Of a stretch of 64,000 nucleotides of DNA, positions 25,595 through 32,674 are shown piece by piece. Location: positions 1 to 64,000 of the forward strand of contig NZ_ANBM01000011.1 in assembly GCF_002100115.1 (NCBI RefSeq), written 5' to 3'. Below the pieces are notes generated by a model. That model ran no database searches. It worked only from the letters and a program-made list of their open reading frames with translations, and was not told where the DNA came from. The stretch comes from Anaerovibrio sp. JC8. GTDB taxonomy: Bacteria > Bacillota > Negativicutes > Selenomonadales > Selenomonadaceae. How positions within the stretch are numbered: the first letter of the stretch is position 1; each line of letters starts with the position of its first letter. Both the position numbers and the translations under genes were made by a program.

Positions 25595-26032
25595 TTATTT
25601 TGCATACGAAAAAGCCGTATCAAATAAAAGCTCCGCTATGCTGTCCGGCACAATGGGATTATATTGAAAATCAAAAGGCTCATTGGTTACTATATGACGC
25701 CCTATCACATTTCCCCGGCTGTCATAATCCGTAGATGACATAACAAGAGCTTCCTTTTGTCCCTGCCGGGAATTTCTGAATGCCCACTGCCCGATGGAGT
25801 AAGAGCCGTCTGTTTGTGAAGCCTTTATCCAGCACACTGCATTTCGGCCGGCAAATTTAAAATCCACCAGCTTTGCGGAAGATTTGTCTATTTCCCAGTT
25901 ATATGTGTCATTTGAAATAATCCATTCCCATTCAGCTGCATGGCAATAATCAGAACAGCCAAAAGTTGCTGCCAGCACCAGAACGGCAATGAACCATCCC
26001 TTAACACCGCCCATAAAATGTCTTTTATTCAT
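25595..26032 (-). CDS. Exported surface-adhesin-E-like protein
   Basis: A 145-residue protein with a signal peptide (hydrophobic about 12-24) that includes a possible lipobox-like FGC, although the stronger cleavage is after CHA. The mature domain (WEWIISNDTYNWEID..., then WIKASQTDGSYSI) resembles the small beta domain called surface-adhesin protein E, common as multiple copies in Negativicutes. Function unknown. It lies 48 bp upstream of pncA on the same strand. Confidence 0.6.
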   Translation of the reverse strand: MNKRHFMGGVKGWFIAVLVLAATFGCSDYCHAAEWEWIISNDTYNWEIDKSSAKLVDFKFAGRNAVCWIKASQTDGSYSIGQWAFRNSRQGQKEALVMSSTDYDSRGNVIGRHIVTNEPFDFQYNPIVPDSIAELLFDTAFSYAK

Positions 26033-26183
26033 TACCTCTCCCCCTCGGGTTACTTATTTAAACTGCATTATGTAATTTCAATATTGGCAGGACTTTTTCC
26101 TGCCGACGCAGAAAATAACAAGAGTGTCATTTATGCTATTATCAAAGTAAGTAAAAATAATAGTTCAAAGGGGGATTTATACT

Positions 26184-26573
26184 ATGAACAAAATCGTTGA
26201 AGCATTGAAAAAGGCCGGTACCTTCTTTATTGCCACCGAGGATGGTGATCAGCCAAGAGTTCGTCCTTTTGGTGCTGTGCTGGAATATGATGGCAAGCCG
26301 TACCTTTGCACAGGCAACGCCAAGCCATGCTTTGCCCAGATGAAAGCCAACCCTAAAGTGGAGATATCCGCCACCTATCCAGATCATAGCTGGTTGCGTC
26401 TTACGGCCAAGGTTGAACCTATAGACAGTGACGACATTCGCGCTGCCATGCTGGAGGAATACCCAGAGCTAAAAGGAATGTACCATGTTGGGGATGGCAT
26501 CTTTGAAGTATTGGAAATCAAGGAAGCCAGCGGTGGTATATATTCATTTGGAGCTGAGCCTGTAATCTTGTAA
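26184..26573 (+). CDS. Pyridoxamine 5'-phosphate oxidase-like flavin-binding protein
   Basis: A 129-residue split-barrel protein: FFIATEDGDQPRVRPFGAV at the N-terminus and ISATYPDHSWLRL in the middle fit the short PNPOx-like group that binds FMN (or F420/heme in other branches). Probably a cytoplasmic reductase of unknown substrate. AAAGGGGG precedes the ATG. It is monocistronic and ends at a terminator. Confidence 0.82.
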   Translation: MNKIVEALKKAGTFFIATEDGDQPRVRPFGAVLEYDGKPYLCTGNAKPCFAQMKANPKVEISATYPDHSWLRLTAKVEPIDSDDIRAAMLEEYPELKGMYHVGDGIFEVLEIKEASGGIYSFGAEPVIL

Positions 26574-26579
26574 TAGTTA

Positions 26580-26612
26580 CGCCCTGCATTTTCGGTGCAG
26601 GGCGTTTTATTT
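26580..26612 (+). terminator. Terminator after the PNPOx-like gene
   Basis: GCCCTGCA / TGCAGGGC stem followed by GTTTTATTTT. Confidence 0.88.
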
Positions 26613-26663
26613 TGGGCATGATGCATAAAAGGGACTGCCGAAGCAGCCCCAAATTATGCAACC

Positions 26664-26795
26664 TTAACATTGATTAAGTTCCTCATATAACCCTACAAAA
26701 ATGTAATACAGCATCTTTCCGCCCATAATACCCAACGCACCTGCCAGGCCGATAAACAACACCGAGATTAAAACAAGAGCTCCACCTTCTGCCAT
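26664..26795 (-). CDS. 43-residue single-pass membrane protein
   Basis: MAEGGALVLISVLFIGLAGA opens a peptide with a hydrophobic helix (about 6-25), a Gly-rich turn and a second amphipathic hydrophobic segment. GGAGGG lies 7 nt before ATG 26795, which decides the start; the longer frame has none. It sits at the left edge of the AT-rich island. Function unknown; small size and composition are compatible with a membrane-stress or toxin-like peptide but nothing specific supports that. Confidence 0.6.
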   Translation of the reverse strand: MAEGGALVLISVLFIGLAGALGIMGGKMLYYIFVGLYEELNQC

Positions 26796-26858
26796 GTAAA
26801 ATCCCTCCTTTGGTCTGGTTGCCAAATAATACACGTTCCAACCATCACTTTTTATCAT

Positions 26859-27335
26859 CTCTTACCAGGTATATCGGAAACTCCGGGCCAAATGGCGAGC
26901 TTTTAATCAAATTATAATGATACTTGATTGATGCCATCATCACCGACCATAAAGCATAAATAAAGAGGCTTTTACGATAACAGGGAGCGGGCTGTATATT
27001 GCTGATAGATTTCTTCGTTGCCTGAACGACTTTGAAGTGACTTTGAAGTTTACTTCAAGATAACTTCAAAGTCAACTTCACGGTAACTTCAAACTCAATC
27101 CAAGATAAAAATGCCTTTACCTCACAGCGAAAAAGGTAAGCACTAAAATATACTATGTCCCAACAGCAAAAATAAAAAGCAGCCCGAAGGCTGCATCATC
27201 ATATATTGACATCATTATTCAGTTAGCATAGGTGCATTTCATGCAAACAATTCCTTTTTAAAGCCAAGGATTTTGTCCGCACTCCCAGCAGCTCACTTTT
27301 AGATTAGCATTTTTAGCTGTTAAAGTCTACAATCC
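26859..27335. other. Gene-free left margin of the AT-rich island
   Basis: A 480-bp stretch without an intact gene. It holds the 11-bp repeat array at 27028-27104 and a start-less open frame on the minus strand (about 26845-27060, ending LVRDDKK) that could be a remnant. A run of plus-strand CAGCCCGAAGGCTG near 27180 forms a short hairpin downstream of the RloB-like gene and may be its terminator, although the T-tract is poor. Confidence 0.5.
27028..27104. repeat. Array of seven 11-bp ACTTCAA repeats
   Basis: Seven units in exact 11-bp register: two GACTTTGAAGT units followed by five units carrying ACTTCAA or a variant in the opposite sense. The core is AACTTCAA/TTGAAGTT. The 11-bp period matches one DNA helical turn and is not a multiple of three. 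Confidence 0.75.
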
Positions 27336-27983
27336 TCAACCATATTCTATAGCCCGAATTGCCTCTATAATCTTATATACTTCTGTACTTGGCTGAAAAT
27401 CTGCCGTATGAATTTTTCGACCACTATCAACACAATGTTTCTCGAGTCTTTTGGCGTTCTGAATAGCTTGTTCCTGATAATCAGCAAGCAATTCATATAA
27501 GTCTTCACGACCTTTAGAATACTCAGGAATTATTTTTTCAACCGCCTCCAATAATTCTTCATTAGAGTTGTATTGCTTTGTTGAATAAATATAATGACAA
27601 ATAAACCATTCTTCAAAACATGGGGCAGAAACAATGACTTCCATACCATACTCTTTATTCGTGGCAGCTATCTTATCTGCAACCATAATCTGCTTATTTT
27701 TTTGGGCATTTACATCTGAATCAACGAGACAAAATGCCCGATCACCCGAATCTCTTTTTATATCTTTTTCTTCGCACTCTTGTAATAATTCCTCAACCAT
27801 TTTTACCGGATCTGTTGCATTCCCAGGAGCAAAATGAATTTTTACTTTATCACTGTTAAATTTTCTAAAGTAGTTTGTTTCAGTTTTATTCTTTCCTTCT
27901 GCAGAAATAACAATAATGCGCTTTCTTATCCGGCTATTTGAATTCCTCTTCTTCGACTCGTATCCAGTTTTTCTTACCCCCAT
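27336..27983 (-). CDS. RloB/AbiLii-like TOPRIM-type protein
   Basis: A 215-residue protein with the RloB pattern: VISAEGKNKTETNYFRKF near residue 25-42 gives the catalytic-type Glu, and AFCLVDSDVN near 85-95 the D-x-D of a TOPRIM-like fold. In paired systems (RloA-RloB, AbiL, and by analogy PARIS) this component is the nuclease effector released or triggered by an AAA15 ATPase. It starts inside the last codons of the ATPase gene (10-bp overlap), so the two are translationally coupled. Defence role is inferred from family and context. Confidence 0.75.
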   Translation of the reverse strand: MGVRKTGYESKKRNSNSRIRKRIIVISAEGKNKTETNYFRKFNSDKVKIHFAPGNATDPVKMVEELLQECEEKDIKRDSGDRAFCLVDSDVNAQKNKQIMVADKIAATNKEYGMEVIVSAPCFEEWFICHYIYSTKQYNSNEELLEAVEKIIPEYSKGREDLYELLADYQEQAIQNAKRLEKHCVDSGRKIHTADFQPSTEVYKIIEAIRAIEYG

Positions 27984-29254
27984 AAGCTACCCCCTGCGCC
28001 AACTTCAGGAATGGAACCATATCTGCCGAGTAAATACGCCTTGCGTATATCTTCTCTAGTCCTTGGAGAAAATTCATCAAGCGAATAAAGATCAGAGATG
28101 CCGGTCTGCTGATTCTTTTCAACAAAATAAATCTGATCTCTTCGCATTTCATTGAGGTCAAGAAGCGACATTGTATGAGAGGAAATAATCAGTTGAGCAT
28201 TCCTTTTATTAATATTAGGATTATTGAATAGTCCCACTACATATACAAGTAACATTGGATGAAGACTTGTATCAAATTCATCTATGCACACCGTTTCACC
28301 GGTATCAAAAGCCCGTTTAATAATTGGAGCCATAAAAAAAAGATTTCTTGTTCCTTGAGATTCACTGTGCATCCCCAATGAATATTTTTCATTGTGTCCG
28401 TTATCATCGCCTATTGTATGAAATGCTGTAATCTCATACACCTTACCCTGAATTTGCTGATCTGTACCCACTTCCTGCTTTGGAGCAAATTGACCTGGAT
28501 GTACAAAAGGTATTTCTTTGCTTGTGAAATTATAGTCGGAAATGTTTATATCCGCCTCTTTTAAAAGGTTGATTGTAAAATTACGCAAAGATTTATCTTC
28601 ATCATTTTCATAGAGATTTCCCGCAAGATTAAGAGCTTTCTCTTCATATCGTGGTTCATAAGTATTAATCCCTTGCATGAACCACAGCATTGGTTCTTTG
28701 GTTTCTTCCGCGTTCCAACTAGATGCGGTTGCAAGGAAAAGTTTATTATCTGTATTTCTTTCCGTAAGAGGCTTTAGCTTTTTTTGTATCGCATGATCCG
28801 TAAATCTATATGGTTCTTTTTCAGATTCATCACGCACAAATATAGTAGCCGGTTTAGATGAATTATAAACATAAAGATACTCCGTGCAAATTTTTTTTGT
28901 AGTCGCAGAAAATCCATAAACATATTTTTTTTCATTAACCGTAAAAACAAATTCAAAGGAAGTAGGCTTCGAACCCGATTCCTTGTCAAATAAAAATGGG
29001 GTAATTTGCGTTAAGGGCTCACCAATCTGTCTAAAATTTGAAAACCTTACCATTAAAATGGCTGCTGTTAGAGCAAAAAACAAATTGCTTTTGCCAGCTG
29101 CATTTGCACCAAATATAGCAGCAACCTTTAATACTCTATCTTTCTTCATTTGAACGATATTATCTAAAAGGTTTTTGTCAGCTGATGCTTCCATAGAGAG
29201 TACAGCCTTATTTTTAAAAGACCTAAAATTCTCCACTGAAAATTGTTGCAACAT
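27974..29254 (-). CDS. AAA15 ABC-type ATPase (AbiLi/RloA-like)
   Basis: A 426-residue ATPase of the COG1106/OLD-like group without a long coiled coil. Walker A is FGANAAGKSNLFFAL (about 49-63), the signature-like SESQGTRNLF lies near 302, and Walker B with its D-loop is TVCIDEFDTSLHP near 325. FSVENFRSFKNKAVLSM at the N-terminus is typical. It is the sensor/ATPase half of an AbiL-type abortive infection pair with the following RloB-like gene. GGGGG precedes the ATG and a good promoter lies upstream. AT-rich, unlike the core genes. Confidence 0.8.
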   Translation of the reverse strand: MLQQFSVENFRSFKNKAVLSMEASADKNLLDNIVQMKKDRVLKVAAIFGANAAGKSNLFFALTAAILMVRFSNFRQIGEPLTQITPFLFDKESGSKPTSFEFVFTVNEKKYVYGFSATTKKICTEYLYVYNSSKPATIFVRDESEKEPYRFTDHAIQKKLKPLTERNTDNKLFLATASSWNAEETKEPMLWFMQGINTYEPRYEEKALNLAGNLYENDEDKSLRNFTINLLKEADINISDYNFTSKEIPFVHPGQFAPKQEVGTDQQIQGKVYEITAFHTIGDDNGHNEKYSLGMHSESQGTRNLFFMAPIIKRAFDTGETVCIDEFDTSLHPMLLVYVVGLFNNPNINKRNAQLIISSHTMSLLDLNEMRRDQIYFVEKNQQTGISDLYSLDEFSPRTREDIRKAYLLGRYGSIPEVGAGGSLWG

Positions 29255-29285
29255 AGTTGTTCCCCCTTTTTAGACCTGTGTTACC

Positions 29286-29313
29286 ATTATACCAGTTTCA
29301 TTTCATTTTTCAA
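29286..29313 (-). promoter_or_regulatory. Promoter of the AbiL-like pair
   Basis: TTGAAA (29308-29313), 16-nt spacer, TATAAT (29286-29291) on the minus strand; the start of transcription would be about 25 nt before the coding region. Confidence 0.65.
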
Positions 29314-29382
29314 CAGTAAAATGCTGTTTTTTGACCAAATCTGACAATAATGTGCATTTTATTGTTAAGTTTAAAGTAGTAG

Positions 29383-29890
29383 TTATACCACTCCCCTAAA
29401 ACTAAGGACAACATATTTGCCAATTTTCACTTTTAACTGGCCTGTCGATATAATCCAATCATAACATCCGCATATTTCATACCTCAGATTGAATACACAA
29501 TCATACTTCAATAATCTTGTAAGGTCTTTTTCCTTACTATGCATATACTCTTTTAATACTGTTTAATAGGTATGAACTTCATCCACGTCCTTTAATATTC
29601 GTGCAGAAATCTCCTTATGTTCTGCACTAGGAGCCAAGGTGAAACACTTCCCATTTGAAAAGTGGTAATTATCGTTTTGCTTTCTGCGTTTTTACTGTTT
29701 TTTCTACCAAATCAATATTCGTCCGGTAATAATAGGTACGAGAATGCCTACTAACCAACAAATATCCCTGCTCCACCAGATTTTTAAGCACCTTGCGACG
29801 CAAATAGCTTGAATTGCTTATGCATACCTCCTTATCGTGAATTACTTCAAGATAACTTCAAACTCGCTTCAATTTCACTTCAAGCTGCAT
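29383..29890 (-). pseudogene. Decayed winged-helix-type gene with 11-bp repeats in its 5' part
   Basis: From ATG 29890 (AAAGAGG just upstream) the frame reads MQLEVKLKRV, meets TGA, then continues in the same frame with LEVIHDKEVCISNSSYLRRK and a wing-like SRHSRTYYYRT, resembling a winged-helix domain. It then stops at 29669, while another frame continues (FSNGKCFTLAPSAEHKEIS, one TAA, then TVLKEYMHSKEKDLTRLLKY) to 29383. A frameshift and two stop codons mark it as decayed. Family not recognised. The 5' part is made of four 11-bp repeats. Confidence 0.5.
29841..29884. repeat. Second array of 11-bp ACTTCAA repeats (four units)
   Basis: ATTACTTCAAG, ATAACTTCAAA, CTCGCTTCAAT and TTCACTTCAAG in exact 11-bp register, the same core as the array at 27028-27104. 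Here it forms the beginning of the decayed reading frame on the minus strand. Confidence 0.75.
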
Positions 29891-29907
29891 ACCTCTTTCC
29901 TTGCAAA

Positions 29908-29949
29908 GAAAAAGACTGCCCACACCTGATGTGCAGCAGTCTTTTTTTA
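29908..29949. terminator. Terminator after the six-gene island operon
   Basis: AAAAAGACTGC ... GCAGTCTTTTTTT hairpin with inner CACA/TGTG pairing; T-tracts on both strands. On the minus strand it lies 110 bp after the 30062-30517 gene. Confidence 0.8.
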
Positions 29950-30000
29950 GCTCAAAAATAATGTTTACGTGGCTCACTATTAGGTGAGCATTAGTGGCTC

Positions 30001-30022
30001 TTTACTTCAATATAGCTTCAAG
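30001..30022. repeat. Third, two-unit 11-bp ACTTCAA repeat
   Basis: TTTACTTCAAT and ATAGCTTCAAG, two units in 11-bp register, 40 bp before the stop codon of the last gene of the six-gene operon. Confidence 0.55.
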
Positions 30023-30061
30023 ATTACATAAACTATACCCTTCTCAAACAGCATTATGCAT

Positions 30062-30517
30062 TTATTCAGATAGAGCATATCCATCACAAATATCATAATA
30101 AACTGTATCAATCTCATTAATAATATCATAAAGGAACCGTTCTTCATCGAAGTTATCAATATCACCTATCATCTCGTCAAGAATCGTCAACCCGCCATTT
30201 ACATACTCTTCGACAATCTTACGCACCACATCATCATCATTAATCTGATTCTCTTTTCCTTCAGCTCTCAATTCGTTCAAAGCAACAGAATAAATGTAGG
30301 ACATTTCCTTAGAATTCTCTATTGCACTAAAACGAAGATAACTATTTGACTTCTCAGAGGAAACTTTCTTATTTCTGCTCACACCTAAGCTCATGGCAAA
30401 AACATAGATATCAGAATTACTACCATCTCCTAGATGAAGAATATTTTTCTTTTCAATTTTTCCTCTGATAACTTTTTCTTTTAAACTATCATCACAATTA
30501 AATGTCTTATCTGCCAT
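30062..30517 (-). CDS. 151-residue acidic protein, last gene of the island operon
   Basis: Predicted mostly helical and acidic, with a basic N-terminal third (EKVIRGKIEKKN) followed by SNSDIYVFAMSLGVSRNKK. The latter pattern vaguely recalls the small proteins associated with Dnd (phosphorothioate) systems, but I cannot make a firm match. The gene overlaps the SMC-like ATPase gene by 11 bp with GAGG inside it, so the two are coupled and the products probably form a complex. No signal or membrane segments. Confidence 0.65.
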   Translation of the reverse strand: MADKTFNCDDSLKEKVIRGKIEKKNILHLGDGSNSDIYVFAMSLGVSRNKKVSSEKSNSYLRFSAIENSKEMSYIYSVALNELRAEGKENQINDDDVVRKIVEEYVNGGLTILDEMIGDIDNFDEERFLYDIINEIDTVYYDICDGYALSE

Positions 30518-32504
30518 AGCTATTTACCTCTGTCACATTGTCCTTCATTTTAAGTTCTGTATAGCTGGAAATCACATTTTTATTAAAGACCTCACTAATT
30601 TCTTCAGAAAACTCTGAGGGGGTAAACGCAAGTACTATCTGCTTGTTCTCGCTTACATCTAGTAATACATCTGCAAAATTTTTCCTGTTAACATCCGATA
30701 CCCTACCCACGGGAGTATCAATGAATAGAAAGCTGTTATAACCAGATACCTTGTGAATAGCAAGCGTAAATGCTAGTGCAAGTAACTCCCTTTCTGAGGC
30801 AGAGCAACTGTTTAAACAAGATTCACCAGTATACTTATGATACAACTTGATATTATAACTTTCATCAAGCTCCACATTACCATAAGTGTCCTCTTTCCAG
30901 ATAAGTCTGTCAAAGACAGATGTTGTAACACTAGCTATATTAGTCCTTACCTCTCCGGCTAGTTCATTTCTGATTTCATCAACCATGCACTTCGCCTCTT
31001 TGGTAAAATTATAATATCTACTTAACTGCTCATTCGTATTATTTACCTCAACAGCATCTTCGTATTCCTTTTTTAGCCTATTCTCCTTATCCTTAAGCTG
31101 ATCTAATTGTTCATAATATTTGCCTTTCTTTTCCTGATTCTTAAATTTTAGTTCTTCATTTTTCCTTTTCTGCTCGATAGCAGTCGATACATCATCAATA
31201 GACTCTCTGCCATAAGCACCAATAGATTTCCAAATCTGTTTAGCTTTTTCTTCTATGTCCTCAATGGCCTTGACTTTAGAATTTATTTCATCAAGTTTGT
31301 TCTGCTTTTCAGACTCGTATCCATTAATATCTATAGCCCTCATAACATCTTTAGCAATATCGCTGATTTTCTGTGCAGAAATATTATCATTTATTTTAAA
31401 AAGCAACTCTTTAAGCTTATCAATTTTAGAACTATCAAGATGGCCCCCACAAAGCCTACATTCACAAGACCTGATACTTTCCTGTATCTCGTCAGAACTA
31501 AAATCCGGATAGAGGCTACCACTCTTTTTACGCTCGGCAATATAATCAGAAGTAGCTTTATTAGTCTTATACATAAGGATCAGAACAAAATATTTCTTGA
31601 CTATATCAATCAGCTGATTTTCAAGCTTGCCTTTATCTTCTGCTAAATTCTCCAATAATCTTTTATATTCCTCATATTGTTTATTTTTATCTGCAAGGAA
31701 TTCTTTACCATTAATCTTGTTATCACATTCAACAATCATTTTTTCGGCTTCACTTATCTGGGTTTCAATATCAGATATTTCTTTTTCCTTGTTCTCCCGG
31801 TCAGTTTTGACTTTCTCATATTCCTCTTCCTTCATCTTCAATTGAGGGGAATTAGCATTAATTTTATCGCTATATTCTTTCATGACCTTACCAAGATGAT
31901 CACTTACATTGTTGATAATATTAATCTGAGCAATTACAGAAACACTATCCTTGATGTTTTTCCTCTTTACAATACTAAAATATGTAAGAAGTTGTTCACC
32001 GTCAAAATAGAAATACTCCCTTATACTTTTCGGCAGAAATCTCTCTATTATTTCGGCAATTTCATTCTGTGCTGGAAAAGAAGTGTTTCCACTCTCATCA
32101 GTCATTTTACATGTAAGTTTATCTCTTCCTATCTGGCTCCTACTGGATGTCTTATATTTATGTTCTCTAGTAATCTCATAGGTAGTCCCTAAATCTTCCA
32201 ACTTGACAGTAACATAAACACAAAATTCAGTCTGTCCTGTTTCTTCTGCATCTGCCACAGCCTCAATATTATATAAAGGAAGCCGATCAACAGAATCCTG
32301 ATCATCCCCCCTTTTATCAATTATACCGGAAACATGGGGTTCATCTCCATAAAGGCACCAATTGATAGCATTAAGAAAATTAGTCTTTCCCACACCATTA
32401 GAGGCAACTATTACATACATATCACATGAATTAGTCTTAGGAAATTCAAGACAAAGATTTTTATATTGCCGATAATTATGACATAAAATTGAAATCAGAC
32501 GCAT
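30507..32504 (-). CDS. SMC/Rad50-like ATPase (DndD-like)
   Basis: A 665-residue ABC-type ATPase split by a long coiled coil. Head: Walker A SNGVGKTNFLNAINW (about 34-48) and FYFDGEQL near 165. Coiled coil from about 200 to 540 with a central Cys hook CECRLCGG (near 345). C-terminal head: signature SASERELLALAF and Walker B FLFIDTPVGRVSD near 605. The DTPVGR D-loop region resembles DndD. Such ATPases sense or load on DNA in defence systems. It starts at TAATG overlapping the stop of the 56-residue gene; AAGGTG is at good spacing. Confidence 0.85.
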   Translation of the reverse strand: MRLISILCHNYRQYKNLCLEFPKTNSCDMYVIVASNGVGKTNFLNAINWCLYGDEPHVSGIIDKRGDDQDSVDRLPLYNIEAVADAEETGQTEFCVYVTVKLEDLGTTYEITREHKYKTSSRSQIGRDKLTCKMTDESGNTSFPAQNEIAEIIERFLPKSIREYFYFDGEQLLTYFSIVKRKNIKDSVSVIAQINIINNVSDHLGKVMKEYSDKINANSPQLKMKEEEYEKVKTDRENKEKEISDIETQISEAEKMIVECDNKINGKEFLADKNKQYEEYKRLLENLAEDKGKLENQLIDIVKKYFVLILMYKTNKATSDYIAERKKSGSLYPDFSSDEIQESIRSCECRLCGGHLDSSKIDKLKELLFKINDNISAQKISDIAKDVMRAIDINGYESEKQNKLDEINSKVKAIEDIEEKAKQIWKSIGAYGRESIDDVSTAIEQKRKNEELKFKNQEKKGKYYEQLDQLKDKENRLKKEYEDAVEVNNTNEQLSRYYNFTKEAKCMVDEIRNELAGEVRTNIASVTTSVFDRLIWKEDTYGNVELDESYNIKLYHKYTGESCLNSCSASERELLALAFTLAIHKVSGYNSFLFIDTPVGRVSDVNRKNFADVLLDVSENKQIVLAFTPSEFSEEISEVFNKNVISSYTELKMKDNVTEVNSYGR

Positions 32505-32674
32505 TAGTTTTTCACCTTCTCATCTACAGCTTTTTCAATAAGCTTCTTATATTGCTTGGAAAACTGTACACTTTCATTTTCATGACTGATAATAGCATAT
32601 AAAAAATCTTTTAATATTATATTACTACCAGCCTTTTCTTCAATTTTATCATTTATTGCAGGATTGGATATCAT
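32504..32674 (-). CDS. 56-residue protein wedged between helicase and SMC genes
   Basis: The frame starts with ATG at 32674 inside an ATGA overlap with the helicase stop and ends at a TAATG overlap with the ATPase start. It encodes a small soluble helical protein (ISNPAINDKIEEKAGSNIIL at the start, a lysine-rich end). The exact stop/start overlaps at both ends and the absence of any other reading make it a real gene. It is too short for usual gene callers. Function unknown; perhaps an adaptor between the two large enzymes. Confidence 0.72.
   Translation of the reverse strand: MISNPAINDKIEEKAGSNIILKDFLYAIISHENESVQFSKQYKKLIEKAVDEKVKN

Noticed and set aside
26845-27060. Start-less minus-strand frame ending LVRDDKK
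   Set aside because: No start codon or recognisable family; it may be a decayed fragment but evidence is too thin for a feature of its own.
29812-29836. Shine-Dalgarno-like AAGGAGGT followed by ATG CAT inside the decayed gene
   Set aside because: The frame it opens ends after 13 codons and differs from the frame with winged-helix-like coding sequence.
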